From assembly GCF_001424835.1 (NCBI RefSeq), contig NZ_LMCQ01000004.1, forward strand, positions 65,707 through 129,706: a stretch of DNA of 64,000 nt, read 5' to 3'. The notes under the pieces were generated by a model. The model was not told the DNA's origin and made no database searches. It was given only the letters and a program-made list of their open reading frames with translations. Source of the DNA: Variovorax sp. Root318D1 (GTDB taxonomy: Bacteria; Pseudomonadota; Gammaproteobacteria; Burkholderiales; Burkholderiaceae_C). Below are positions 52,491-61,529 of the stretch, in pieces (positions within the stretch are counted from its first letter, which is position 1; each line of letters begins with the position of its first letter). The position numbers and the translations under genes are program-made.

Positions 52491-53651
52491 CTACCGGCAC
52501 TCGTCCCAGTACCAATCAGGATTCCCCTCCAGCGGTGTGGCGATCCGCTTGAGCGACGCGCGGCCTTGTGCGTCCTTCGCAACAACGAAGACGTGCCCGT
52601 CCTGAACCGGGAAACCGTTGCGTAGAAACCTGAAGCCACTGCGCACCGAAGAAAAGTCGGCCGCGTCGAGTGCGTTGCGCAAGGCATCGCGATCGGCGAC
52701 AGAGCCCTTGGTCTCCTTCAGCGCGCTATCGATCAAGAGCGCCGCATCGAAACCTTGCGCGGCGTATTGCGATGGGATGCGCCCGTGCTTCTTTTCGAAG
52801 GCGGCAACGAAAGCCTTGCTCGTCGGGCTCGGCAGGTCGGGGCCCCAGACCGCGCCTGCCAGCACATTGAGCGCAGCATCCTTGAGCAGCGGCAGTGTCG
52901 TGCCATCGACCGTACCGACCGTCAGCAGGGGCACCTTGTTCAGGAGGCCCGAGCGATTCATCTGCTGGATGAAGTTGACGCCCATGTCGCCCGGCAAGAA
53001 GGCAACCACCGCATCGGGAGCGACGCGCTTGATTTGCGCCAGCGCTGCCGCGTAGTCGGTCTGGTCGGGCTGGACGTAGATTGCGCTGACCACCTCGCCC
53101 GAGTAGTAGCGTTTGAAGCCCCGCAGTTGGTCCTTGCCCGACGGACTGTCCGGCGCCAGGAACAGCGTCTTCCAGTAGTGCCGATCGACTGCATACCGTC
53201 CCACGATCCCGGCCTGGTACTCGTCCTGGTACGAGGTGAAGAAGAATTTGCTGTTGCACCGCTTGCCGGCAATCGACGCCGGGCCGGCATTCGAGCCGAC
53301 GAACAGCATGCCCGATCTGGCCATCGGCTTGGCCATGGCCATCATCACGTCGGAGAAGGTCACGCCGGTGATGAAGCTGACCTTGTCTTTCTCGATCAGG
53401 TTCTGCGCCAGCTGCGCCCCGAGGTCGGGGTTGTGCTGGTCGTCTTCCTTGATGACCGTCACGGAGACGCCGCCGAGCATTCCTTGCCGTTGCTCGACCG
53501 CCAGCATGAAGCCGTCGTACTGTTCCTGTCCGAGCGTTGCCGCCGGGCCGGACAGCGTGCCGACAAAGCCGATTTTTACCTGCGCGGAAGCGGCCAGCAC
53601 CGCCGTGCCCAAAGCGCAGGTCACGAGGACAGAGCGAATGCGATGGATCAA
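52491..53651 (-). CDS. ABC transporter substrate-binding protein, type 1 fold (orphan)
   Basis: A 386-residue precursor; signal peptide VLVTCALGTAVLAASAQ. Peripla_BP_6 domain: VKIGFVGTLSGPAATLGQEQ, LFVGSNAGPASIAGKRCNSK, PDAVVAFLPGDMGVNFIQQM. It resembles Liv-type binding proteins for aromatic compounds or amides. No permease or ATPase gene is nearby, so it must depend on a transporter elsewhere. Confidence 0.9.
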   Translation of the reverse strand: MIHRIRSVLVTCALGTAVLAASAQVKIGFVGTLSGPAATLGQEQYDGFMLAVEQRQGMLGGVSVTVIKEDDQHNPDLGAQLAQNLIEKDKVSFITGVTFSDVMMAMAKPMARSGMLFVGSNAGPASIAGKRCNSKFFFTSYQDEYQAGIVGRYAVDRHYWKTLFLAPDSPSGKDQLRGFKRYYSGEVVSAIYVQPDQTDYAAALAQIKRVAPDAVVAFLPGDMGVNFIQQMNRSGLLNKVPLLTVGTVDGTTLPLLKDAALNVLAGAVWGPDLPSPTSKAFVAAFEKKHGRIPSQYAAQGFDAALLIDSALKETKGSVADRDALRNALDAADFSSVRSGFRFLRNGFPVQDGHVFVVAKDAQGRASLKRIATPLEGNPDWYWDECR

Positions 53652-53784
53652 GGTGTTCCTTGTGAATGAGTCGGGCGAGTTGTCAGAATGAGACCGAGGC
53701 TAACCCTGGCCGGTTTGCAGCTTCAGTATTCGACGGTGTTTCAAAAACGGAGCGCTGAATGACCGCCTCTGGCCGACAAGAGCC

Positions 53785-54288
53785 TCACGCATCCAACTCT
53801 TGCCAGGTGCAGTAGGGAAGGTCGAGCAACGGGCTGAAGTTGCTCTCGTCGGATGGCAGGCTGACAGACACTGAGCCTGGTGAAATGCCGGCCGCGATGA
53901 TTAGATTCTCCTCATCCTCGCCTGCCAGCAGCAAGCCGCACTCCGCGAGAAAGCCGTCTTCTTCGCAGAGGAGTTTCCGGCAGCCCGCGATGTGAATGGA
54001 AGGAATCTCCACGCGAAACTGCTCAAGGTTCAAGCTCCGCCCATTGGGCGCCTCACCAGGCGACGAGACGACCAAGACGCCCAATTCGTTCCAGCCAGCG
54101 GTGTTGTAAAACTCAGACCAGAACTCCAGGTTGCCACCGTCTTCAAAGTACAGCGTGAACAGCCACGCCGCCTTGAGAGAGTGCTTGGGAGGCATTGCAT
54201 AAGCGGTCACTGTCCGCCCGACCAAATTGCGAGCCAGCCCTTCCGGAGGAACGCCGTGACAGATGAGAGGGAGAACGGTTGTCGTCAT
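53785..54288 (-). CDS. Hypothetical protein (possible immunity-type protein)
   Basis: A 167-residue soluble protein that I cannot assign. It is rich in Glu and aromatic residues (LFTLYFEDGGNLEFWSEFYN), has no signal or membrane segment, and its G+C is visibly lower than the catabolic genes around it. Such small, acidic, context-free genes often are immunity proteins of polymorphic toxins, but no toxin is present here. It is the first of three unrecognised genes in 1.5 kb. Confidence 0.55.
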   Translation of the reverse strand: MTTTVLPLICHGVPPEGLARNLVGRTVTAYAMPPKHSLKAAWLFTLYFEDGGNLEFWSEFYNTAGWNELGVLVVSSPGEAPNGRSLNLEQFRVEIPSIHIAGCRKLLCEEDGFLAECGLLLAGEDEENLIIAAGISPGSVSVSLPSDESNFSPLLDLPYCTWQELDA

Positions 54289-54400
54289 GCTCTAGAAAGG
54301 GAAAAGCTGGGCCAGGGCGATGGCTCGCGACCTGCCTCTGCATTCAGATTCGAGACGTTGTCGGATTGGTCTCCGTCTGCCTGGTGTTGGCAGATTGTCG

Positions 54401-54610
54401 CTAGCGGCTTGGTCCTGCGCACGCGCCATCAATCGATATGAGCGCCGGCCCGTTGCTTTCCCAAGCCAGCCCAACCTGCCAACCCGTGGGATCTGTGGCA
54501 AATAAGTCGCCCTTCAGCTTGGGCCAAGGGATGCCGATATAGCCTAACGTCCAGCCATCTTGAGCCGAATGAGGAATCGTGTTTTTCGCGTTGAATGCAT
54601 TGTTTCGCAT
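54401..54610 (-). CDS. Small hypothetical protein, probably C-terminally truncated
   Basis: A 69-residue frame: DGWTLGYIGIPWPKLKGDLF followed by ATDPTGWQVGLAWESNGPAL. The GWxxGLAWES pattern suggests part of a longer beta-rich domain, whose second half is missing; the sequence after the stop in the same frame has no similar character. A truncated member of a larger family is the likeliest reading. Confidence that it is expressed is low. Confidence 0.4.
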   Translation of the reverse strand: MRNNAFNAKNTIPHSAQDGWTLGYIGIPWPKLKGDLFATDPTGWQVGLAWESNGPALISIDGACAGPSR

Positions 54611-54685
54611 GGCTCATCGAATGTCTTTTAATGGCGGCTGAACCCGCCACCGGTTGTGGTCAGCGATGAGTTTGATGGTGCGTGC

Positions 54686-55222
54686 TCATCGCGGCCGTTG
54701 TGCTACGGAGCCTTTCGTTTCCGCCTCGAATTGTTTGAGAGCGGCTGTGAACTTTGAACTCGGTCGATCCCAGGCGCCTTCATCAGTACGCCATATGCGT
54801 GCATTCGGAGCTTGCTCACGTATACCAAAAACAAACTGGAGAAATGCAGTAATCGTCCGCTCATTCCATTCCGAACCACTTCGGTAATCGAAGGAGATGC
54901 ACGTTGGCGTTTCAAGGCTAATGGTCAGCAGAGGCAGTACGCATCCATTGATTGTTAGACCACCGAGCCCATGCCGGAACGTCTTTATTTCACCATCCAA
55001 GAATGCTTTAGCGGGATCAGAGATGGCCTTGAGGGCGATGTCCTTCTCCTCGGCGACGTGCCAAGTGGAAGGATTTCCAAGTACAACGCACTGCGACATC
55101 ACCCAGCCGTAGATCTTCACCAACTGTTCAGAAGAGAGGTTGTCCACAAAAACGTCGGGCAAGGAGCCATCGTCCCTATCGAAGAGATGGGCAATCTGTA
55201 GCCATGGAGACATCGACGACAT
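54686..55222 (-). CDS. Hypothetical protein (possible immunity-type protein)
   Basis: A 178-residue soluble protein starting IAHLFDRDDGSLPDVFVDNL and SSEQLVKIYGWVMSQCVVLG, a style common to small immunity-like proteins of betaproteobacteria. The middle contains LPLLTISLETPTCISFDYRS and the C-terminus is helical (KFTAALKQFEAETKGSVAQR). Lower G+C than its neighbours. After it, 55223-55518 holds no gene that I can support. Confidence 0.55.
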   Translation of the reverse strand: MSSMSPWLQIAHLFDRDDGSLPDVFVDNLSSEQLVKIYGWVMSQCVVLGNPSTWHVAEEKDIALKAISDPAKAFLDGEIKTFRHGLGGLTINGCVLPLLTISLETPTCISFDYRSGSEWNERTITAFLQFVFGIREQAPNARIWRTDEGAWDRPSSKFTAALKQFEAETKGSVAQRPR

Positions 55223-55518
55223 CAGAAGAGATAGAGAGTTGGCGGTTTCTCAGAGAACGCTAGTCGCTTGTGGGCTGAAAACCGGCAAGTCAGGTCCGTA
55301 TCGTCCTGACTTCTTACGCGTGAGGCGACCAATAGCAATGTCAGGTGATGGCGGAATTCTGCCGCACATATGACCGCCCGGTTCTGGCCTTTTTGCCGCG
55401 GCGGACCACGATCGGCACCGGAGGATATCTGCCCCCGTTTGTGCGCCTGACCGCGTCCGAAAACTCAGTGCCGCGTGCTCAAAGCCAATGGCGTTTGCGG
55501 GCGCAGTGGGAGTTCGCG

Positions 55519-56295
55519 CTATTTCTCGACGAAGGCGCGCTCGATCACGTAGTCGCCCAGTTCGCCCTGGCGCGGGCTGATCTGGAAGCCGCGTGCATCG
55601 AGCAGCTTGCAGCTGTCGGCCAGCATGGCGGCGCTGCCGCAGATCATGGCGCGGTCCACCGCGGGGTCGAGCGGCGGCAGGCCGGTGTCGCTGAAGAGCC
55701 GGCCCGATTCGATGACCTCGGTGAGCCGGCCCTGGTTGCGGAACGGCTCGCGCGTGACGGTGGGGTAGTAGATCAGCCGCTCGCGCACCAGCTCGCCGAT
55801 GAATTCGTTGTTGGGCAGGTCGTGCTCGATGAACCGCGCATAGGCCAGTTCGCTGACCTGCCGCACGCCGTGGATCAGCACCACCTTCTCGAAGCGCTCG
55901 TAGGTCTCGGGGTCCTGGATGATGCTGATGAAGGGGGCGAGCCCGGTTCCGGTGGACAGCAGGTAAAGGTGCCGGCCGGGCCGCAGGTCGTCGAGCACCA
56001 GGCTGCCGACCGGCTTGCGCCCAACGATCACCTCGTCGCCCGGCTGCAGGTGCTGCAGGCGCGAAGTCAACGGGCCGTTCGTCACCTTGATACTGAAGAA
56101 CTCGAGGTGCTCGTCATGGTTGGCGCTCGCAACGCTGTAGGCCCGCATCAGCGGCTTGCCTTCGACCGGCAGGCCGAGCATCACGAAGTGGCCGTTGCGA
56201 AAGCGCAGGGCCGGATCGCGCGTGGTGCGGAATGAAAACAGCGTGTCGTTCCAGTGGTGCACATGCAGCACGCGTTCGGTGGCGAGTTGAGACAT
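55519..56295 (-). CDS. fpr: Ferredoxin-NADP reductase
   Basis: A 258-residue FNR of the bacterial Fpr type: FAD motif LMRAYSVASANHDEHLEFFS (RxYS), KVTNGPLTSRLQHLQPGDEV, NADP site LSTGTGLAPFISIIQDPETY, and the C-terminus ELGDYVIERAFVEK. It moves electrons between NADPH and a ferredoxin, most simply FdxA encoded at 59966 in the same operon. It is the last gene, 20 bp after the DUF971 gene, which ties it physically to this operon rather than to a housekeeping locus. Confidence 0.93.
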   Translation of the reverse strand: MSQLATERVLHVHHWNDTLFSFRTTRDPALRFRNGHFVMLGLPVEGKPLMRAYSVASANHDEHLEFFSIKVTNGPLTSRLQHLQPGDEVIVGRKPVGSLVLDDLRPGRHLYLLSTGTGLAPFISIIQDPETYERFEKVVLIHGVRQVSELAYARFIEHDLPNNEFIGELVRERLIYYPTVTREPFRNQGRLTEVIESGRLFSDTGLPPLDPAVDRAMICGSAAMLADSCKLLDARGFQISPRQGELGDYVIERAFVEK

Positions 56296-56315
56296 GGTGA
56301 TCGTGCGTGGATGGG

Positions 56316-56654
56316 TCAGGAGGTGATGGACAGGCCCAGCCCGCGCAGGTAGGCCCATGGAAAGATGCCGCGCCCGTGCCCGTCGGAGAACACCAGGTTC
56401 AACCCCTTGTCGGACACGGGGTTGATCGCCGCGAGCCGGACCGATGCCTGGGGCTCGGGATGGCTGCCACGCTCGCGAAAGGCCTGCTCGCACGCGGCGC
56501 AGCGGCAGCGCGCGCGCAGCAGCCCGTGCGCGAGCCGGCTGGTGCTGCCGTCCTGCCAGCACAGCTCGAGCACGCCGCTCGCCTGGTGGTCGACGATGTC
56601 GACGGGGAACTCATGCAGCTCTTGCAACGCAGGTGGAAGCGTCGCCGCGTTCAT
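56316..56654 (-). CDS. DUF971 (GBBH-like N-terminal domain) protein
   Basis: A 112-residue protein made of one DUF971 domain: ASGVLELCWQDGSTSRLAHG, then a Cys-rich CRCAACEQAFRERGS and DGHGRGIFPWAYLRGLGLSI. The same domain precedes gamma-butyrobetaine hydroxylases and appears next to Fe-S assembly proteins; it has a zinc-site-like Cys pair. Overlaps the ATPase stop by 4 nt. Its role in this operon is unknown. Confidence 0.88.
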   Translation of the reverse strand: MNAATLPPALQELHEFPVDIVDHQASGVLELCWQDGSTSRLAHGLLRARCRCAACEQAFRERGSHPEPQASVRLAAINPVSDKGLNLVFSDGHGRGIFPWAYLRGLGLSITS

Positions 56655-57523
56655 GTCAGCGCCTTCATGCCGTCGCGGGCAAATTGGTGGTCCATGCCCT
56701 GCAGCCCGCCGCTGTGGAGCTCACCGCCCATCGCGGCCAGGCTCTCCTCGCGGATCAGCGCCTTGAGCTGGCGCACCAGCGCCTGGAAAGTGGGCGAGGC
56801 CGTCATCTCGGGCGTGCGCGGGCGCGGCAGCGGAATCGGCACCTCGGCCTTGATGCGGCCCGGCCGCGCGGTCATCACGTAGACCTTTTCGGACAGAAAG
56901 ATCGCTTCCTCGATGTCATGCGTGATGAACAGCACCGACAGCTGCAGCTGCTGCCACATGTTGGTGAGGATCTCCTGCATCACCGCGCGGGTCTGCGAGT
57001 CGAGTGCGCCGAAGGGCTCGTCCATCAGCATCACCTGCGGGCTCGTGGCCAGCGCGCGCACGATGCCCACGCGCTGCTTCATGCCGCCGGAGAGCTGGTC
57101 GGGGTAGTGGTTCTCGAACGAGAGCAAGCCGGTCATGCCGAGCAGCGTGCGCGCCGCCGACTCGCGCTGGGTGCGCCCAAGGCCCTGCATCTTCAGGCCG
57201 AACTCGACATTGCGCCGCACCGTCATCCAAGGGAACAGCGAGTACTGCTGAAACACCACGCCGCGGTCCGCGCCGGGCCCGCCGATGGGCTTGCCGTCGA
57301 GCAGCGCCTCGCCCTCGCTCGGTTTGAGAAAGCCCGCCACGATGTTCAGCAGCGTCGATTTGCCGCAGCCCGACGGGCCGATGATGCTGACGAATTCGCC
57401 GGGCTTCACCTCGAGCGACACCCGGCTCGCGGCCTCGGTCGTCTGGCCCTTGGTGCCGAAGCGCACCGAGACGTCGCGGATCTGCACATGCCCCTTGCGC
57501 GGGGTGTTGGGAGCGGCGCTCAT
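56651..57523 (-). CDS. ABC transporter ATPase, taurine/nitrate/sulfonate type (SsuB/TauB-like)
   Basis: A 290-residue ATPase: Walker [19 protein letters not shown]-loop [20 protein letters not shown], signature [19 protein letters not shown], Walker [22 protein letters not shown]-loop [20 protein letters not shown]. It energises the importer with the adjacent permease and binding protein. Both ends overlap neighbours by 4 nt. Confidence 0.93.
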   Translation of the reverse strand: MSAAPNTPRKGHVQIRDVSVRFGTKGQTTEAASRVSLEVKPGEFVSIIGPSGCGKSTLLNIVAGFLKPSEGEALLDGKPIGGPGADRGVVFQQYSLFPWMTVRRNVEFGLKMQGLGRTQRESAARTLLGMTGLLSFENHYPDQLSGGMKQRVGIVRALATSPQVMLMDEPFGALDSQTRAVMQEILTNMWQQLQLSVLFITHDIEEAIFLSEKVYVMTARPGRIKAEVPIPLPRPRTPEMTASPTFQALVRQLKALIREESLAAMGGELHSGGLQGMDHQFARDGMKALT

Positions 57524-58485
57524 GGGTTGCTCCCGGCGCGTGCGCCATAGGTCAGCCAAGGCATCATCGCCTTGCCGATGAAACGGATCAGGCCGCTGCA
57601 CATGAGTCCCAGCACGCCGATGGTGATCATGCCCAGCACGATCTCGGGGTAAGAGATCAGCGAATAGGCCTCCCACGTGAAATAGCCGATGCCGAACTGC
57701 CCCGAGATCATCTCGGCCGCAATCAGCGACACCCAGGCCACGCCCATGCCCACGGCCAGGCCGGTGAAAATTTGCGGCGCCGCGCCCGGCAGCACCACGT
57801 ACCACATGATCTGCCGCTCCCGCGCGCCCAAGCATTGGCTCGCGCGCAGCAGCACGCCGTCCACCGCCTGCACGCCGCTGACGGTATTCAGCAGGATCGG
57901 GAAGAACGCGCCGATGAACGTGATGAAGACGATGCTCACCTCGTTGTCGGGCCACAGCATGATCGAGATCGGCACCCAGGCAATGGCCGGGATCGGTCGG
58001 AACACCTCCATCGCCGGAAACAGGAAACCGCGCGTGAGCCGGTAACGGCCGATCAGCATGCCCAGCGCCACGCCCAGCACCGTCGCAATCGCAAAGCCGA
58101 TGAAGATGCGCCGCAGGCTCATGCCGACGTTCTTGATGAACTTGGGCGAGCCGTTGACCTCGATCACCTTCGACAACACTTCCAGCGGCGTCGGTATGTT
58201 GGCGAAGCGGATGTAGAAGTCCAGCCGGTAGGTGGTGGCCAGGTGCCAGAAGAGCACGATGCCCAAAAGAGAACAGGTTCCCATCAGGTAGGCCGGCGCG
58301 TGCTGGCGCAGGGCCTGCCAGGCGCGTTCGGCCGTGCCTGCGGCCAACGGAGGGGGCGCAGGTGTGGGCAGCGGCGCGCGCAGCACTTCCTCGGGGCGGG
58401 CCAGCCCGCGCGTTGGCGCCGCGGACTCGTCGGGCTCGCCATGCTCGGGCACTTCGTGGAACAGGCGTTGCGTGGCGGTGGACAT
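57520..58485 (-). CDS. ABC transporter permease, taurine/nitrate/sulfonate type (SsuC/TauC-like)
   Basis: A 321-residue permease: about 60-residue Pro-rich cytoplasmic N-terminus, then six hydrophobic segments (YLMGTCSLLGIVLFWHLATT, FIGFAIATVLGVALGMLIG) and the EAA coupling loop in the middle (GVLLRASQCLGARERQIMWY). Forms the channel for the SBP at 58501. 15 bp after the SBP gene. Confidence 0.92.
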   Translation of the reverse strand: MSTATQRLFHEVPEHGEPDESAAPTRGLARPEEVLRAPLPTPAPPPLAAGTAERAWQALRQHAPAYLMGTCSLLGIVLFWHLATTYRLDFYIRFANIPTPLEVLSKVIEVNGSPKFIKNVGMSLRRIFIGFAIATVLGVALGMLIGRYRLTRGFLFPAMEVFRPIPAIAWVPISIMLWPDNEVSIVFITFIGAFFPILLNTVSGVQAVDGVLLRASQCLGARERQIMWYVVLPGAAPQIFTGLAVGMGVAWVSLIAAEMISGQFGIGYFTWEAYSLISYPEIVLGMITIGVLGLMCSGLIRFIGKAMMPWLTYGARAGSNP

Positions 58486-58500
58486 CGCGGCTCCTGGGTT

Positions 58501-59919
58501 TCAGAGGCCGGCCGCGGCCAGTGCCTCGGGGTAGGTGGCCAGCTTGCCGCCGATGGCTGTGGCCTCTGCCTGCGCGTCCTTCTTCAGCAGGAAGGGCACG
58601 ATCTGCGGCTTGCGCGGATCGCTCGCGTTCACCGCGTAGAAGGCCTTGTCGGCAAACAGCTTGATGCCCAGCGTCTTGTCGTTGAGGTAGGCGACCTTGA
58701 CCTTCTTGTTCTCGCCCTGTGCCTTGTGGATCGCGGCCAGCGTGCAGGCGGGCGACGAATAGGCGGCGATGGGCGCGCCGTCGAGCCAGACCTCGCCGGC
58801 CTCCTTGGGCCGCGTGATCGGCGTCTTGCACAGCGCGTCGGTGCCGCTCACGTCGTAGTTGGCGAGCGTCTGCTTCTGCGCGTCGTAGTCGAGCTTGAGC
58901 TCCTTGTAGGCCTGGCGCACATAGTTCTCGTTGACCCAGGCGTTGATGTCGAGCGGCTTCACGCGGTTCAATCGCGTGAGCACTTCATGCCCCGTCTTGA
59001 TGGTGTCGAGCCAGCGCGGCTTGATGGTCGGATCGAGCGTGTGGATGCCGCCAGGGCCGAGGTACAGGTAGGCCACTTCCTTCTCGATCTTGGTCCACTC
59101 CTCGATCTTGGCGCTGGCCGCCGCCGGGTTGGTGCGCACCCAGGTATTGGCCTCGACCAGTGCCTTGATGTACGCCACCACCACCTCGGGATATTCGGCC
59201 GCGAAGTCCTTGCGCACGACCACGCCGTGGAAGGTCGGCACCTTGGTCTCGGCGCCGTCGAAGATCTTGCGCGCAAAGCCGCGGTAGGGCAGCAGGTCGG
59301 CAAAGGGAACGAAGTCGGCGTGCGCTTCGATCTTCTTTTCCTGCAAGTTGGTGGTGCCCACCTCGGGGCTCTGGCTCACCAGATTCCAGTAGTCGTCCTT
59401 CCAGCCGCGCGACTGCATAGCCTGCAGCACCATGCCGTGCGCGGCCGAGCCGAAGGGCACCGAGATCAGCTTGCCCTTGAGATCGGCCAGCTCGTAGTAG
59501 GGTGAGTCCTTGTGCACCACCACGCCGTTGCCCGAGCCGAAGGCGTTGTACGCGATGATGGCCACCAGTTGCGTCTCGTTGCCCGGCTGCGCCTGGCCGG
59601 TGGCGCCGTTCACCAGCAGCGGGTAGTCTCCCATCATGCCGATCTGCAGCTTCTTGGCCATCATGCCGTTGGTGATCGGCGGGCCCGAGGTGAAGTTCTG
59701 CCAGTCGAGCTTGAAGTCGATGTCCTTGTACTTGCCGGTGGTGGGCAGGTACTTCTCGATGAGCTTCATTTCCTTGAGCACCACGCCGCCGGTGACGGTG
59801 TTCGTGGTCGTGTTCTGCGTGCCGATGCCGATGACCACTTCCTGCCGCGCCAGGGCTGGCGGAACAGAGGCCAACGCGAGCGCCAGGACTGCGCCGATTC
59901 GCAAGATGATGTGCTTCAT
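58501..59919 (-). CDS. ABC transporter substrate-binding protein (NMT1/TauA-like)
   Basis: A 472-residue precursor, longer than the ~330 of SsuA/TauA. Signal peptide ILRIGAVLALALASVPPALA, then VVIGIGTQNTTTNTVTGGVV, MMAKKLQIGMMGDYPLLVNG and SVPFGSAAHGMVLQAMQSRG, the ligand-binding pattern of anion/sulfonate-type binding proteins. The ~120 extra C-terminal residues (ARQ-rich, with KVKVAYLNDKTLGIKLFADK) are not in the classic family, so the ligand may be larger or different. Confidence 0.9.
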   Translation of the reverse strand: MKHIILRIGAVLALALASVPPALARQEVVIGIGTQNTTTNTVTGGVVLKEMKLIEKYLPTTGKYKDIDFKLDWQNFTSGPPITNGMMAKKLQIGMMGDYPLLVNGATGQAQPGNETQLVAIIAYNAFGSGNGVVVHKDSPYYELADLKGKLISVPFGSAAHGMVLQAMQSRGWKDDYWNLVSQSPEVGTTNLQEKKIEAHADFVPFADLLPYRGFARKIFDGAETKVPTFHGVVVRKDFAAEYPEVVVAYIKALVEANTWVRTNPAAASAKIEEWTKIEKEVAYLYLGPGGIHTLDPTIKPRWLDTIKTGHEVLTRLNRVKPLDINAWVNENYVRQAYKELKLDYDAQKQTLANYDVSGTDALCKTPITRPKEAGEVWLDGAPIAAYSSPACTLAAIHKAQGENKKVKVAYLNDKTLGIKLFADKAFYAVNASDPRKPQIVPFLLKKDAQAEATAIGGKLATYPEALAAAGL

Positions 59920-59965
59920 GGACTGGTTCTCCGTGGGATCTGGAAAGAGGGCGTGGGGTGGCGGC

Positions 59966-60301
59966 TCAGGCGGGTTCCGCGAGATCGAGGTGCTCGAGCT
60001 TCCCGGTCACCGAAGCCCATTCCTCGGCGTCGGACAACGGCGCTTGCGCCTGGCTGATCACGGGCCACTGCGTGGCATAGCGGGCGTTCAGTTCGACGAA
60101 GTGCTCCTGCCCCGCGGGCACCTCGGTGTCGGGCACGATCGCGCCGACCGGGCATTCGGGCGCGCACACCGCGCAGTCGATGCACGCGACGGGATCGATC
60201 ACGAGGAAGTTCGGCCCCTCGTGAAAGCAGTCGACCGGGCACACGCTCACGCAGTCGGTGTACTTGCAGCGGATGCAGGCTTCGGTGACGACGAAGGTCA
60301 T
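59966..60301 (-). CDS. fdxA: Seven-iron ferredoxin (FdxA type)
   Basis: A 111-residue [3Fe-4S][4Fe-4S] ferredoxin: [20 protein letters not shown] (the KYTDCV box of Azotobacter FdI) then [20 protein letters not shown]. It would carry electrons between the reductase at 55519 and the flavoprotein/ferredoxin pair. Starts inside the stop of the HEAT gene (4-nt overlap) and lies 46 bp upstream of the SBP gene. Confidence 0.92.
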   Translation of the reverse strand: MTFVVTEACIRCKYTDCVSVCPVDCFHEGPNFLVIDPVACIDCAVCAPECPVGAIVPDTEVPAGQEHFVELNARYATQWPVISQAQAPLSDAEEWASVTGKLEHLDLAEPA

Positions 60302-61269
60302 GGCGCGGCCCCTTCGCGCTTCGCCTTCTGCGCCAGGCCGATGCCCGTGAGTGCCAGGCGCGCGAGCTTGCGCACGTCGGGGTCGGGGTCGGCCAGCGCG
60401 GTTTCGAGCGGTGCAATGGCGCGCGTGTCGCCGATCTCGCCGAGCGCAATCACCGCTTCCTTGCGCAGGTTGCTGATGGTGTGCGTGAGCGAGGCAACAA
60501 GCGACGGCAGGCCGGCCTCGGCCTTGAGCAGGCCCAGGCTGCGCGCGGCCTTCACGCGCACCTGCCAGTAGTCGTCCTGCATCGCATGCACGAGGTCGGG
60601 AATGGCGACCGACAGCCGAAGCTTGCCGACGGTCTGCGCCGCTTCCTCGCGCACCATCCAGCCGCTGTCGCCGAGCGCGCGCGTGAGCGCCGGCAGCACG
60701 CTGACGGAGGTCGCGTAGCCGAGCGCACCGATCGCGATGCGCCGCACCTCGGAGTCGGGGTCATTGGCCGCCACTTCGGCCAGGTCGCCGATGGCCGCCG
60801 GGTCCTTCAGGTAGCCGAGCACGCCGACGGCTTCGCGCCGCACCGCCGCATCGGGATCGCGCAGCGACAGCATCGCGGGCTCGAAGGCCTTGGGCGAGCG
60901 CAGCGCGCGAATGGCATGGAAGGCGAGGGCGCGCACTTCGGCGGCACCCTCGAGCAGCAGCGGCAAGAGCGGCGCGGCCGATGCTGCTTCCTTCAGTTCG
61001 GCCAGCACCTCACCGGCGGCCTTGCGCACCTCGGGCTCGGAATCGAGCAGCATCGGCGCGAGCGCCTGCACCACCTCTGGTTCCTCGAAGCCTTCGAGGG
61101 CGCGAATGGCTTCGGTGCGCACCTGCGCATCGCTGTCGGCCAGGCGCGGCAGCAGCAGCGGCACGATGTCGTCCTCGTCGCTGTAGGGCAGGTCGATCAC
61201 CGCAAGGCGGCGCACGGTGGCGTCGGCATCGGCCAGCCGCTCGGCAAAAGTCTGGAGTCCGGTGTCCAT
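60298..61269 (-). CDS. HEAT-repeat protein
   Basis: A 323-residue solenoid of about eight to nine PBS-lyase-type HEAT repeats, e.g. [100 protein letters not shown]. It has no catalytic domain. Such solenoids act as scaffolds or cofactor-insertion chaperones. Being between two ferredoxins, it probably assembles or docks the redox partners. 11 bp after the ferredoxin gene. Confidence 0.9.
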   Translation of the reverse strand: MDTGLQTFAERLADADATVRRLAVIDLPYSDEDDIVPLLLPRLADSDAQVRTEAIRALEGFEEPEVVQALAPMLLDSEPEVRKAAGEVLAELKEAASAAPLLPLLLEGAAEVRALAFHAIRALRSPKAFEPAMLSLRDPDAAVRREAVGVLGYLKDPAAIGDLAEVAANDPDSEVRRIAIGALGYATSVSVLPALTRALGDSGWMVREEAAQTVGKLRLSVAIPDLVHAMQDDYWQVRVKAARSLGLLKAEAGLPSLVASLTHTISNLRKEAVIALGEIGDTRAIAPLETALADPDPDVRKLARLALTGIGLAQKAKREGAAP

Positions 61270-61280
61270 GGCGTTCCCTC

Positions 61281-61514
61281 TCAGCGCAGCAGATAAGGGA
61301 TGTCGACGGTGACGGCGCCCGTCGGGCAGTCCTGCTCGCAGGGCAGGCAATACCAGCACTCGTCGAACTTCATGTAGGCCTTCTTGGTCAGCATGTCGAT
61401 CGCGAGCACGTCGAGCGGGCACACGTCGACGCAGACGGTGCAGCCCTTCTCCGCGATGCACTTGGACTCGTCCACGCGCACGGGAACCTGGGTGATGGTG
61501 GCGGCAATGGTCAT
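61281..61514 (-). CDS. Small 4Fe-4S ferredoxin (AprB-like)
   Basis: A 77-residue two-cluster ferredoxin: VDESKCIAEKGCTVCVDVCP then FDECWYCLPCEQDCPTGAVT, with the long spacing (CIAEKGCTVC) and the FDECWYCLPC segment seen in the beta subunit of adenylylsulfate reductase. It should dock to the flavoprotein encoded 15 bp upstream. Confidence 0.9.
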   Translation of the reverse strand: MTIAATITQVPVRVDESKCIAEKGCTVCVDVCPLDVLAIDMLTKKAYMKFDECWYCLPCEQDCPTGAVTVDIPYLLR

Positions 61515-61529
61515 TCGGAACTCCTTGGT

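Noticed and set aside
52369-52498. Short minus-strand open frame between the binding protein and the GNAT gene
   Set aside because: About 43 codons (includes MGGFYGSGVDALQYALHCLA) overlapping the binding-protein stop, with no family or ribosome site I can identify.
55289-55310. GTCAGG/CCTGAC hairpin in the gap before the Fpr gene
   Set aside because: 10-nt loop and no T-run on either strand; not a convincing terminator.
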